This document shows, in pieces, positions 19,358 to 27,128 of a stretch of DNA of 64,000 nucleotides (position 1 is the first letter of the stretch; each line of letters starts with the position of its first letter). This stretch comes from Salinarchaeum sp. IM2453. Its GTDB lineage: Archaea > Halobacteriota > Halobacteria > Halobacteriales > Salinarchaeaceae. A program made the translations under genes and the position numbers. The notes beneath the pieces were generated by a model, which made no database searches, was not told where the DNA came from, and worked only from the letters and a program-made list of their open reading frames with translations. The stretch spans positions 499,226-563,225 of the forward strand of contig NZ_CP081183.1 of assembly GCF_019693215.1 (NCBI RefSeq). The letters are read 5' to 3'.

Positions 19358-19745
19358 CACAACGTTTCTCATTCACTATTGGGCTGGAAACCAAGACACA
19401 AAGGACTATCTCGAACAGCACAGTGAGTCAGAGTTCGCCACAACAACACTGAACATCAAAGAGATAGCTGTTGGACGAGAACTTCAAGGCAAACTCAACC
19501 GACAGGAAATACTGACTACGTTTGAGTGGCTGACTCTCATTCCATTGCGGGCCGACCATGCCTTTGTTGCTGCCGAATTGGAAGCAGAACTTCACCGGGA
19601 GAGCAGTGTCAACCAAGACAAAATCAATGCTCTCGCTGGGGACATCCTCATTGCTGGCGTTGCCAAAGAGATGGGTGCAACCATTGTCACAAAGAACACC
19701 AAAGACTTTGAGCGATTCGGCACGATCCCTGTAGATGGATATTAG
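19344..19745 (+). CDS. VapC toxin (PIN-domain RNase)
   Basis: 133-residue PIN-domain protein. MKLLDTTFLIHY gives the first catalytic Asp (residue 5), NIKEIAVG supplies a middle Glu, and AGDILIAGVA plus TKNTKDFERF provide the later acidic residues. VapC toxins cleave tRNA or rRNA when the antitoxin is lost. It is paired with the antitoxin at 19070 and looks intact. Confidence 0.8.
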   Translation: MKLLDTTFLIHYWAGNQDTKDYLEQHSESEFATTTLNIKEIAVGRELQGKLNRQEILTTFEWLTLIPLRADHAFVAAELEAELHRESSVNQDKINALAGDILIAGVAKEMGATIVTKNTKDFERFGTIPVDGY

Positions 19746-19827
19746 TTCCACCTCTGTAACACTGTTAGGTTTCGTTTCGAAACCAAGTGGCAATTTGGCG
19801 ACTGTACGAGTCATAGCGGATGCAGCG

Positions 19828-20115
19828 CGGAAACCCACCCCTTCAGGGCTGTCTCTTCCCCATAAATTACGTCGCTGTCGTGATCGATGAACTCGGCTGA
19901 AATACCGGCACCTACGGATTAACACCCTCATAGAACGATTTTGCTGATCTCAGTTATCCGCATTCAGTCACCCCCTACCGCCGATATCACTGTCCGAATC
20001 GCTGTTCATCTCGATCGATCGAATACAGATCGGGATCAACAGCGTCTGAAACGTCCGCTTGAGTCTCGTGAACGTATGGGTAAAAGACAGGACTTCAGTC
20101 GTGGGAAAAGTCAGT
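19828..20115. repeat. Hairpin-bounded short element, copy B
   Basis: Starts acccaccccttcagggctgtctc and ends gggtaaaagacaggacttcagtcgtggg: the same termini as 17053-17345 in reverse order, with nearly equal length. The interior is not clearly alike, but 20025-20095 resembles 2737-2807. No gene seen. Confidence 0.5.
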
Positions 20116-20172
20116 CGTGGGGTAGTAGCGTAGTAGCTGTTGTTCTGGGTCGTTTGACTGCGGTAGCTTTAG

Positions 20173-20182
20173 TAATATAAAA
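20173..20182 (+). promoter_or_regulatory. TATA box of the second vapBC operon
   Basis: taatataaaa is centred about 26 nt before the ATG at 20203, fitting a leaderless transcript. Confidence 0.55.
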
Positions 20183-20202
20183 AACTAATAGTACAACAAT
20201 CA

Positions 20203-20499
20203 ATGAGTAGTACAACAAACGAACCAAAAGTAGTACGAGTGTCGCAGAAAGGGCAGGCCACGATTCCGAAGGGGCTGCGAGAGAAGTTTGGGATCGAGAC
20301 GCCGGGCGAGGTGTTCGTCTACGAAGAGCAGGGCCGCATCATCATCGAACCAGTACCGTCGGCGGATGAGCTCCATGGAATCCACGCCGGAGAGCACGAA
20401 CGCGGTGCGGTACTGGATCGGGTTCGTGAGATGAAGAAGGCAGAGAAACACACAGAAGAAAAGCGAGCTGAACGGCTACACCCGTCCGAGGACGCATGA
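20203..20499 (+). CDS. AbrB-type (SpoVT-like) antitoxin
   Basis: 98-residue protein. Residues about 9-50 form a swapped-hairpin AbrB DNA-binding domain (VVRVSQKGQATIPKGLREKF), and the remainder is a charged helix that would bind the toxin. The stop overlaps the toxin ATG by four bases (ATGA). The TATA box at 20173 suggests it leads the operon and represses it. Confidence 0.85.
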   Translation: MSSTTNEPKVVRVSQKGQATIPKGLREKFGIETPGEVFVYEEQGRIIIEPVPSADELHGIHAGEHERGAVLDRVREMKKAEKHTEEKRAERLHPSEDA

Positions 20500-20933
20500 G
20501 CGGCGGGTACGTCTTCGATACTGAAGCGGTCATCGCCTTTCTGTACAACGAACCCGGCCACGAAGCCGTCGCTGAGCTTCTCGACGAAGTCTTCACTGGC
20601 GACGCTGACGGGTTCCTCACTGAAACAAACGCAAGTGAAGTGTTCTATCTCATTGCTCGGTTCGAAGGTGTCGATGACACGCCGACAGACGCCTCGCTGC
20701 GGGACGCTGATCGAGATATTCGGGCTCTCGTGCGGCAGGGATTGGACCTCGAAGCGGCTGATTGGCGACGCGCAGCAGAACTGAAAGCCGGTGGGAGTCT
20801 CTCACTTGCCGATGCATACGCTGTTGCGCTCGCCCACGAACGTGACGCGACACTCGTCGCCAGGGCTGACGATGATTTTGATGCGTTGCCTGTCGACGTT
20901 GATCTGTCCCGGTTCCGAGACCACGGTGTTTGA
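20496..20933 (+). CDS. VapC toxin (PIN-domain RNase)
   Basis: 145-residue PIN protein: YVFDTEAVIAFLY carries the first Asp, TETNASEVFY the Glu, SLADAYAVALA the third acidic site and ADDDFDALP the last. It is coupled to the AbrB antitoxin. Its stop codon is the TGA of TTTGACCTCCTCC, the right-end signature of an IS200/IS605-type element, so the element either ended or replaced the original C-terminus at exactly this point. Confidence 0.8.
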   Translation: MSGGYVFDTEAVIAFLYNEPGHEAVAELLDEVFTGDADGFLTETNASEVFYLIARFEGVDDTPTDASLRDADRDIRALVRQGLDLEAADWRRAAELKAGGSLSLADAYAVALAHERDATLVARADDDFDALPVDVDLSRFRDHGV

Positions 20934-21310
20934 CCTCCTCCCACCCGTGAACGGGGTGGGATTCCCACGGCACCGCACCGCTTGGTTGGGAGTTTCAGGT
21001 TTGCAGTCTAATCGGCATGACCAGACTGCTGGCGGGGCCAAGCCGCCGTTACTCCTATCCCGGCATGGGATTCAGAGTTACCGTGTGTTCGGAATCCACA
21101 GCCAGCGGCCCGAAGGGGATTCCTTCAGACGTGGTGTGGTCCGAATCCCGATATTATCCGTTTAATAGGGCGGCGAAACCGCCTCGGCGTGGTCATGCCT
21201 ACGTTCTGATTGCTGATAAAACTCCGGGATAGCTCAGCCCCGTGGATAGATTCCCAGTTGTCGGCTTCATCCACACCCGTAAACGGGTGGGCTTTTGCCT
21301 TGCTAACGCT
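20931..21310. mobile_element. Decayed IS200/IS605-type element without tnpB
   Basis: Begins with TTGACCTCCTCC plus a hairpin (cacccgtgaacggggtggg). The next 300 bases share phrases such as agccgttactcctatcc with the 3' end of the tnpB at 29638, so they derive from the tail of a related tnpB element. It ends near another hairpin (cacccgtaaacgggtggg, 21274-21291). No intact protein remains. Confidence 0.45.
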
Positions 21311-21455
21311 GTAAGACTGCGCCGAAAAATCGGAGCAATACCGGATTTCGGTCGTACTTTCGAGGAATGTCTCCCGGGAAAGCGTCTCCCGTTTCCACAT
21401 CAGTTCGCTGTGGTACTGCTCAATCTATTCGAGTTTGATCGCGACAACTCGCTCG

Positions 21456-21854
21456 TCACCATGATTCGACAGCCAATCCATCGACACTCCCGAAGTCGTC
21501 CGTGTCGTTGGTCAGAATCGGTTCAGCACGGACGAGCCCAGTCGCCGCGACGATGGCATCGAAGCCCCCGAGTTGGGGCTTCGAATCGCTCGCTCTGTGC
21601 ACACCCAAAATCAGTCCAGCTTTGCGAGCAGTATTTTCATCGAGGGGAACAACCGGATAATTCGCCACGAGCGCTTCGAGTGCGGCCGCGTTTGCGTTTG
21701 GATCGGTTCCCAGTCCAACCGAGACGTACAGTTCAACGATTACGACCGTCGGGATGCGAAGTGGAATTCCATCTGCTTCGAGTCGTTGTACGGTCTCGAC
21801 TGCGTTACTATCGTTCTGATCCAGTGCAATCAGCAGACTCGTGTCGACGATCAT
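21456..21854 (-). CDS. VapC toxin (PIN-domain RNase)
   Basis: 132-residue PIN-domain toxin starting MIVDTSLLIALDQND, with the catalytic Asp at residue 4. IVELYVSVG gives the Glu, GGFDAIVAATG the third acidic residue and TNDTDDF the last. It overlaps its antitoxin by four bases. It looks complete and probably functional. Confidence 0.8.
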   Translation of the reverse strand: MIVDTSLLIALDQNDSNAVETVQRLEADGIPLRIPTVVIVELYVSVGLGTDPNANAAALEALVANYPVVPLDENTARKAGLILGVHRASDSKPQLGGFDAIVAATGLVRAEPILTNDTDDFGSVDGLAVESW

Positions 21855-22105
21855 CTATCCCGTTGCTCGTTTGCACTCACCGTCTCAATTGTCTCGTCGA
21901 CGTTTTCGGCAGTCGTCTGCTCGATATCTGCAACCGCTTCGGTGAATTGATCTAGTCCATCCGCGTCGAGGCCAAGGTCGAATTCCGTGAGCTGCCAGCT
22001 TGTGATCAGTCGCTCGACTGTCTCACTGAAGGTTTCGTCAGGTTGCTTCTCGTCGGCGATTTTGGCATACACATCCTCATCAAGGCGGACCTGTTTTGTC
22101 CCCAT
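21851..22105 (-). CDS. VapB-family antitoxin
   Basis: 84-residue antitoxin opening MGTKQVRLDEDVYAKIADEK, similar in its first residues to the antitoxin at 19070, so both belong to one VapB type. ATGA overlap with the following toxin. I chose the ATG at 22105 because the longer frame upstream runs into transposon sequence. Confidence 0.75.
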   Translation of the reverse strand: MGTKQVRLDEDVYAKIADEKQPDETFSETVERLITSWQLTEFDLGLDADGLDQFTEAVADIEQTTAENVDETIETVSANEQRDR

Positions 22106-22153
22106 GTGTAAATGTCGTTGACAGAGTCGGTTGAATCTGTCGCCCGCTGTGTT

Positions 22154-22428
22154 GACATCCTCCGCACGGCTGAAGCCGTGGGATTCCTCGGTGGGTGATT
22201 CAGGCCGGGCCCGAATCTGAGGTAAGGTTCCCACGCTCACGCATGGTACTCCGGTTTGTGGGCTCCTCTTTGTTCGCGTGACCACGCTGTCGCCAGCAGT
22301 GGTCGTTCCACTCAAGGCGAGGCACCTTGCGGTGTCCCCTCTCAGGCCCGTTCTGACCCGAGTCCACAGGCCGTGCCATCGGCCGTGCTCCAGTGAAATC
22401 AACATCGCCATCCACTCGACTCCGCCTC
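22154..22428. mobile_element. Decayed IS200/IS605-type element end
   Basis: Starts ttgacatcctccgcacggctgaagccgtgggattcc, the right-end hairpin class also found at the tnpB end near 29576. The following 250 bases carry no gene and stop where a 116-bp repeat begins. Probably a tnpB-less derivative that could still make a structured RNA. Confidence 0.45.
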
Positions 22429-22544
22429 TAGTAACTTAGGAAAGCTATTGAGGAAATTCAGCAATCGAAGGGATAAGTGCCGTCACGTCCGGTGAATTTT
22501 GACCGTTCATTTCTCAGTTCCTCAAAAACTTCTACGGAGTACTA
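22429..22544. repeat. 116-bp MITE-like repeat, copy 1
   Basis: Begins TAGTAACT and ends AGTACTA with imperfect inverted termini (both inner ends contain TTGAGGAA). Copies of the same length lie at 36333-36448 and, inverted, at 61525-61640. The third copy adjoins an IS6-family pseudogene, so the repeat may derive from the 5' end of that IS. Confidence 0.7.
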
Positions 22545-22787
22545 GCGGCGGAGTTTGCCCCGGGCAGGCTTGCGTTTTTGATAACGGATGAGCGCCAATC
22601 CACACCCACATTTCCCGAGTTGCTGGGTTTGTGTACGACCCCAATAGGCACGAAATCGTGGAAAGCAGAATGAAAGTGACGCGATTCACGCCCGCCCTGT
22701 TCGGCCCTCGGTTCCGACTGTGGTCGGAACACTCGCCCCTCACCGGAAAGGCGGGATTCTCTCCCTGTTGAAAGATAGTCGGGGCGA
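22545..22787. other. Transposon debris between repeat and toxin gene
   Basis: No gene. The stretch ends with gcgggattctctccctgttgaaagatag, nearly the same as 33789-33815, where it lies at an element end. It is therefore likely part of a decayed IS200/IS605-type element. Confidence 0.35.
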
Positions 22788-23071
22788 TTAATCGTCGTCA
22801 GCCGTGTATGCACTCCCACGGCGCTTGATTCGGGCAACTACTAACCGACGCGTATCCTGTCGGAAGACAACGGAGAGTCGGAACTCACCGATACGGATTT
22901 TCTTGTACGGGCTATTCTGGAGTGGTTCGCCGTAGTCGGGTGGATCACGCCACGTGAAGTCGTGATTTCGTCAAGTTTTTCGATTATCCGATCTTGTCCT
23001 GCTGGTGAGAGCGCATCGAGATCGTCCTCTGCGTTCGAGGAGAGTTCCCACGTCCACTCGTCGTCACTCAT
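22788..23071 (-). pseudogene. RelE-family toxin, frameshifted
   Basis: The N-terminal half reads MSDDEWTWELSSNAEDDLDA and continues to EKLDEITTS. The C-terminal half, in another frame, reads RDPPDYGEPLQNSPYKKIRI and then GEFRLSVVFRQD, ending RRGSAYTADDD. Together they make a complete RelE/ParE-type mRNA interferase of about 90 residues. A single missing base near 22963 breaks the frame. The antitoxin upstream is intact, as expected if the toxin died first. Confidence 0.75.
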
Positions 23072-23345
23072 CGTCCGTGCCGAACCGCTCGCGTGCCTCC
23101 TCTGCCGACACTGTTCGTCCTGTCCGGACATCCTCTTCAGCCTCAAGAAGGGCAATGAGTTCGTCACGGTCGAACGTCGGAAACTCCACAGCGTCGCGCA
23201 GGGTATAGCGAATAAACTCACTCCGGCTGTTAAAGCCACGTCCCTGCCACGTGTCGTCAATTTCGTCAAGGAACGATTCGGTGAGCTTGAAATTCACCGT
23301 AACAATCTCATCTTCTTCGTTTGCCCCTGTAGTTGCTTCAGACAT
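23064..23345 (-). CDS. RHH-type antitoxin partner of the broken RelE
   Basis: 93-residue protein. Residues 14-52 (IVTVNFKLTESFLDEIDDTW and the following helix with NSRSEFIRYTLRDAV) match a ribbon-helix-helix fold as in ParD and CopG antitoxins. The acidic C-terminal tail would neutralise the toxin. It overlaps the toxin start by eight bases. The ATG at 23345 was chosen because the longer frame enters the 430-bp repeat. Confidence 0.75.
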   Translation of the reverse strand: MSEATTGANEEDEIVTVNFKLTESFLDEIDDTWQGRGFNSRSEFIRYTLRDAVEFPTFDRDELIALLEAEEDVRTGRTVSAEEARERFGTDDE

Positions 23346-23395
23346 ACAGAGGTAATACGCTGGTCTTACCGATAGTTGTTTCGTCAAACAAGGTC

Positions 23396-23817
23396 TGATA
23401 GAGATGCGAGCGCATACCCCCGCCTTCCCGTGAGTGACGAGTGTTCCGACTCCCTGTCGGAACCGAGGAGCGAACAGGCGGGGGTCGAGCGGACACTCCT
23501 GCCAAGAAACCGCCGTACTGTGACCCAACCAGATGACCAACCGAGCGTTTTTGTTGTGGCCCGACAAACTGGAAATTGCTACGGAATCGGTGAGACGCCG
23601 GCCCCGAACCACAAGGGGCGGCGGTGGTTCGCACGGCGATGACACGGATTCCGATGGGGCCTCATTGACCGGGCCACAGCCCTACACAGGGGAGAAAACG
23701 AGAGTTTCGCCGGTATGCTGCCGGTTCCCCTTGAGTGCGGGTTGGAGCCTCGAACGCCACGCTCGGCGGAAATCCGATGGTCGGATTCCTCCGCGTTCAT
23801 GCGGAGAAGGAGGTCAA
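23396..23817. repeat. 430-bp repeat, copy 2
   Basis: 422-bp near-identical copy of 7055-7484 in the same orientation, with the same GC hairpin and GGAGGTCAA end. It lies immediately upstream of the RelBE-type module. Confidence 0.7.
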
Positions 23818-23854
23818 TCACCCATGGCTACATACACATCCTCTACTGACCGTT

Positions 23855-24310
23855 CTAATTTTCAGTAGTTTTCAGTAGCACACCGTACAAAACAGGTACA
23901 CTGCTGGACGATTGAGCTACGTTCAGTGCCCCGGTGTAGTCCCGGTCGCTCTCGAACCCACACCGAGCATTGTCACACCGGAAGTGTCCGCCGCACCAGT
24001 GTTCTTGCTGGTGGTCGGGTGACTTGCAGGTGTGCCCGGTCGAACCACAGCGAGGACACGACCGACTCGTTCCCTGCGGGTTCGGGAGACTCAGGGAGAC
24101 ATGCCTTCCGAAGGTGGAGACACTGCTGTGACCGTTGGTTCGGCGAGACACAATCGGTGCTGTTGTATTCCCGAATCCGAGACGACAACCAACCGCGCAC
24201 TAACACAGACTTCTGTTGCACCGAGTGTCGGCATTGTGATTTCGTCGAGGGCACAGTCGGGACACCGACAGCGAGCGAGATGCCAGCGTGGCGTTTCCAC
24301 GGTTCGGCAG
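23855..24310 (-). pseudogene. C-terminal fragment of a TnpB
   Basis: Residues reading SRSCPRCGSTGHTCK and then CGGHFRCDNARCGFESDRDY with TGALNVA form the zinc finger and the last RuvC motif of TnpB. The RuvC motifs with the first Asp and the Glu are absent, and upstream codons shift frame. It sits back to back with the right end of the complete tnpB at 24330. Confidence 0.7.
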
Positions 24311-24450
24311 GCGTGAACTCACCCCGGGGTCAAGCCCCGGGGCTTCCTGCTTCAACGACGCGCTTTGCACTCACAGCCTCCCGGTGAGGCGTGAGCGTAG
24401 GGAGCGCAGTCTCCACAGGCGTGGATTCGGACTGTCCCAGCCCTAACTGC
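24300..24450 (-). ncRNA. Predicted reRNA scaffold of TnpB copy 2
   Basis: The stem-loop at the right end (ccccgggg on both sides of a tcaag loop) overlaps the last tnpB codons. By analogy with known IS1341-type sense-overlapping RNAs this should be the guide-RNA scaffold. Ends are inferred, not seen. Confidence 0.4.
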
Positions 24451-25568
24451 TTGAGTCCTCTGTAGAGAATATTCTTCGCCGCGTTGAGGTCGCGGTCTTC
24501 CGTATGGCCGCACGCTGGACACGAATGCTCGCGTACCCAGATTGGCTTGGCTGTTTCGACACCACACACAGCGCATTCTTTGGTTGTTCCTCCCGGCTTC
24601 ACCTTTTCGACGTGTGTGCCGTGTAGGTCAGCCTTGTACTCCAGCAGTTCGATAAACTGCGACCACGCGGCATCCTGCTTGTTCTTGGCGTTCTGGCTGG
24701 TTTCCAGCATCGGTTTCACATCCAAGTCTTCGACGGCCACGAAATCGTACTCTGTGACAAGCCACGTAGTGAGCTTATGCTGGTAGTCTCGCACCTTCCG
24801 CTTGATTGTTCGTTTCGCTTGGGCGACTTTCCGGCGTTGGTTCTCCCAATTGTTGGACCCGTGTTCTTTCCGGTTGAGTTTCCGCTGTTCGCGCGCGTAG
24901 CGGTCGTACTCATCGGACAGGTCGAGTGTATCAACGGACAGGTTCTCCGAAGTGTGGATGTAGCTGGTGATACCAAGGTCAACGCCCACGCAGTCCTCGG
25001 CTTCAATCTCACTGAGTGGCAGTTTCTCGGGTGTGTCTTCGACAGTGGTGACGAGTGAGACGTACCATTCGCCAGTCGTCTCTTGTTTTAGGATTACCTC
25101 GTCAATGTCCTCTGCTGGTGGTACGTCGCGGTCTGCTCGGATTTTGAACCAGCCAATCTTTTCGAGTCGGAGTCGCACGAATCGGTCGTCGCCCGTGTTG
25201 TAATCCACGTTGAAGCGACTTGACTGATTGTACGACACTGACCGAAATTCGCCTGCCCCTTGCCACTGCAACCGCCCAACATCGTAGCCTTCGTTTCGGC
25301 GTTCTTGCAGCGTCTCTAGGTCGCTGTGAATTTGGCTGATAGCCTGTTGTGCGGCGTGTTGTGACGGGTCGGCAAAGGTGGGCCACTGGTCTGTCCAGTC
25401 TTTGAGTTTGCTGTGTTGGTCGTAGTCAGATGGCCTGTCGTTGTAGTCTGAGTTATAGTAGTCTCGGACAGCGTGATTACGAATCTGCCGGAGAATGTCG
25501 ATGTGCCGCCACGCTTCGCTTGCCACGTCGTCGGGCAGGTACGCGCGGAAGCGAAGCGTATGTTTCAT
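24330..25568 (-). CDS. tnpB: TnpB (IS1341-type RNA-guided nuclease), copy 2
   Basis: 412-residue TnpB with all RuvC residues: Asp in VGVDLGITS, Glu in VAVEDLDVKP and Asp in EDRDLNAAKNI, plus the zinc finger CAVC/CPAC. It follows a small AbrB-like gene with a five-base gap, an arrangement often seen in haloarchaeal tnpB elements. The whole element runs from the structured left-end motif at 25757-25812 to a right-end hairpin (ccccggggtcaagccccgggg) at about 24322-24345. Short derivatives with the same ends lie at 2217-2636 and 16632-16925, suggesting this element mobilised or spawned them. Confidence 0.9.
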   Translation of the reverse strand: MKHTLRFRAYLPDDVASEAWRHIDILRQIRNHAVRDYYNSDYNDRPSDYDQHSKLKDWTDQWPTFADPSQHAAQQAISQIHSDLETLQERRNEGYDVGRLQWQGAGEFRSVSYNQSSRFNVDYNTGDDRFVRLRLEKIGWFKIRADRDVPPAEDIDEVILKQETTGEWYVSLVTTVEDTPEKLPLSEIEAEDCVGVDLGITSYIHTSENLSVDTLDLSDEYDRYAREQRKLNRKEHGSNNWENQRRKVAQAKRTIKRKVRDYQHKLTTWLVTEYDFVAVEDLDVKPMLETSQNAKNKQDAAWSQFIELLEYKADLHGTHVEKVKPGGTTKECAVCGVETAKPIWVREHSCPACGHTEDRDLNAAKNILYRGLKQLGLGQSESTPVETALPTLTPHREAVSAKRVVEAGSPGA

Positions 25569-25573
25569 CGGTG

Positions 25574-25702
25574 TTAGTCGAGTTTTTCGACGGTGAGTTT
25601 CAACTGGTCGCCTTCTTCCAGATTAAGCCCGTCTCGGACTTCTTCTGGGATTGTAACGACACCGCGCTGTCGTATCTTCGGATAACATTCCATCTGACCC
25701 AT
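25574..25702 (-). CDS. AbrB/SpoVT-like mini protein
   Basis: 42-residue protein too short for most ORF callers: MGQMECYPKIRQRGVVTIPE followed by EVRDGLNLEEGDQLKLTVEK and LD. This is a single swapped-hairpin AbrB domain. It lies just before tnpB copy 2 in the same orientation. It probably regulates the element's own promoter, placed between it and the left-end structure. Confidence 0.75.
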   Translation of the reverse strand: MGQMECYPKIRQRGVVTIPEEVRDGLNLEEGDQLKLTVEKLD

Positions 25703-25756
25703 ACTGTATCATACTTTTTGATTCAGCATAAAGCTGTCGGCTTCAACCCCGGGGTC

Positions 25757-25812
25757 AAGTCGTTCGAGAATCTTCGATTCTCGTGATCACGAAAACCGGA
25801 GGTTTTCGGACG
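25757..25812. repeat. Structured left-end motif of tnpB element 2
   Basis: Outer arms gtcgttcga and tcggacgac pair, enclosing a gaatc-ttc-gattc hairpin, the palindrome cgtgatcacg, and a second hairpin aaaacc-gga-ggtttt. The fold resembles a three-way junction. Related copies lie at 2217-2285, 3697-3755 and 16860-16925. Confidence 0.65.
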
Positions 25813-25837
25813 ACCCCGGGGCAGTCGCCTTGACGGC

Positions 25838-26238
25838 CTGTACACGTCGTCCTTCATAAAATTCGCGTTGGCTTCGCCGGGATGGCAGACCGTCGTGTCG
25901 TACCCCTGGACGATCTGTTCCATCCCGTGGCGCAGCCACCCCGACAGCGGGAAGGCAGGAATGATCCCACCGGTCTGGTTCTGGGGGTCGTCGTCCTCGT
26001 AGTTGCCATGGCTTGCGTGGTGGCGATCGGTCATGATCGAGTCACCGATCACGAGCAAGTCTGTCTGGATGCGAACGTAGACATCGTGCTGTGCAAGCGT
26101 GCCGGAAAGTTCAAGCGACGGCAATCCCATATGAAGCCCGGTGAACAGCTGTTCGAGTGGCGCAATGACGGCATAATCACCAGTGGCATGCTCATCGCCG
26201 GTCACGTGGAGTCCCCCATCCGTCTTGATCGACTCCAT
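25838..26238 (-). pseudogene. N-terminal part of a RAMP (Cas7-like) protein
   Basis: About 133 residues from the ATG at 26238, which overlaps the previous stop as TGATG. YAVIAPLEQLFTGL.MGLPSL, then DVYVRIQTDLLVIGDS, then GGIIPAFPLSGWLRHGMEQ. The last stretch has the RAMP signature (IP...L.G.LR....E) that Cas7/Csm3-type proteins use in their core. The frame is cut by the left end of tnpB element 2, where the sequence changes to transposon codons, so the C-terminal half is gone. Its operon mates are helicase genes. This matches the style of HRAMP loci but the assignment rests on motif reading only. Confidence 0.5.
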
Positions 26239-27128
26239 CACCGCTCACCTCCACTGGTATCAATCTCGCTCGGATACACCTGCACTGGCACATCCGCGTG
26301 GTCGGTACGTTTGTCACCGGTGAACTCGGCGAGGGGCCCGGTCCACGCAGGCTGTGGGTCACGCCCGACCGCCTGCGTGAACAGACGTGCCCAGACGGGA
26401 CCATCGTCAAGCCGCTCGCTGTCCTGTGGTGCGACCTCAAACAACGACGTGCTACAGACCACAACTGTCAGCAGCTTCGATCGAGAAATCGCCACGAGCA
26501 ACCGCCGGAGATTGAGGATAAACCGTTCCTCACGACGGGCAAACTCCGGATCAGTAACCGTGGCCGACACAACGATGATGTCTCGCTCACCCCCCTGATA
26601 CTGTTCGACCGTGTTGGCTGTGATCTGTGCAGAGAGGAACTGTTCGAGTCGGCCACGCTGGGCGTTGTGGGGCGTGACAACACCGACAGTTGGAACCGCG
26701 TCGTCGGACTTGGCTGTCGGTGGAACAGACTGACTGGTGGTCGTGGGGACATCGGGGCCCTCGCCGAGGGGCCCGGTGGTGCCACCATCAGAGCGGGCTG
26801 TCGATGGAGACGTGTTGATCGCCTGGGTGAGTGCCGTGATCAGCGTGGTCTCGACAGGATTGACCATCTGGTAGCCACGATCATCATAACAGACAAACAC
26901 CAGCGAGTTGTCGCCGCCAAACACTGCCTCCAGCCCAGCGGTATGAGCAACAACAGTTGCTGCCGGGAGTGGCCGGTCGTTCGTGGCTGTTAGCGTGATC
27001 CCATCAGCCCGGTACTGAAACTCGGTGAGCAGACTGGCCAGCTCTGCATCGAACCGATACGATGTGGTGAGTTGCTCGAACTGCAGTGGCGTCGGGCGCA
27101 GTCGGTGAGTATCCTCATCGGCAGCCAT
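26238..27128 (-). CDS. SF1 helicase C-terminal motor domain as a separate ORF
   Basis: 296 residues. After an N-terminal segment (TTSYRFDAELASLL) comes the second RecA-like domain of a DNA2/NAM7-type helicase: VGVVTPHNAQRGRLEQFL, then NTVEQYQGGERDIIVVSATV (motif V region) and LRRLLVAISRSK (motif VI). There is no Walker A here; that is on the upstream ORF, which ends in TGA overlapping this ATG (TGATG). The two proteins probably assemble one motor. GC content looks higher than in the surrounding glycan genes. The C-terminal end carries a GPLAEF stretch encoded by the recurring palindromic motif. Confidence 0.7.
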   Translation of the reverse strand: MAADEDTHRLRPTPLQFEQLTTSYRFDAELASLLTEFQYRADGITLTATNDRPLPAATVVAHTAGLEAVFGGDNSLVFVCYDDRGYQMVNPVETTLITALTQAINTSPSTARSDGGTTGPLGEGPDVPTTTSQSVPPTAKSDDAVPTVGVVTPHNAQRGRLEQFLSAQITANTVEQYQGGERDIIVVSATVTDPEFARREERFILNLRRLLVAISRSKLLTVVVCSTSLFEVAPQDSERLDDGPVWARLFTQAVGRDPQPAWTGPLAEFTGDKRTDHADVPVQVYPSEIDTSGGER

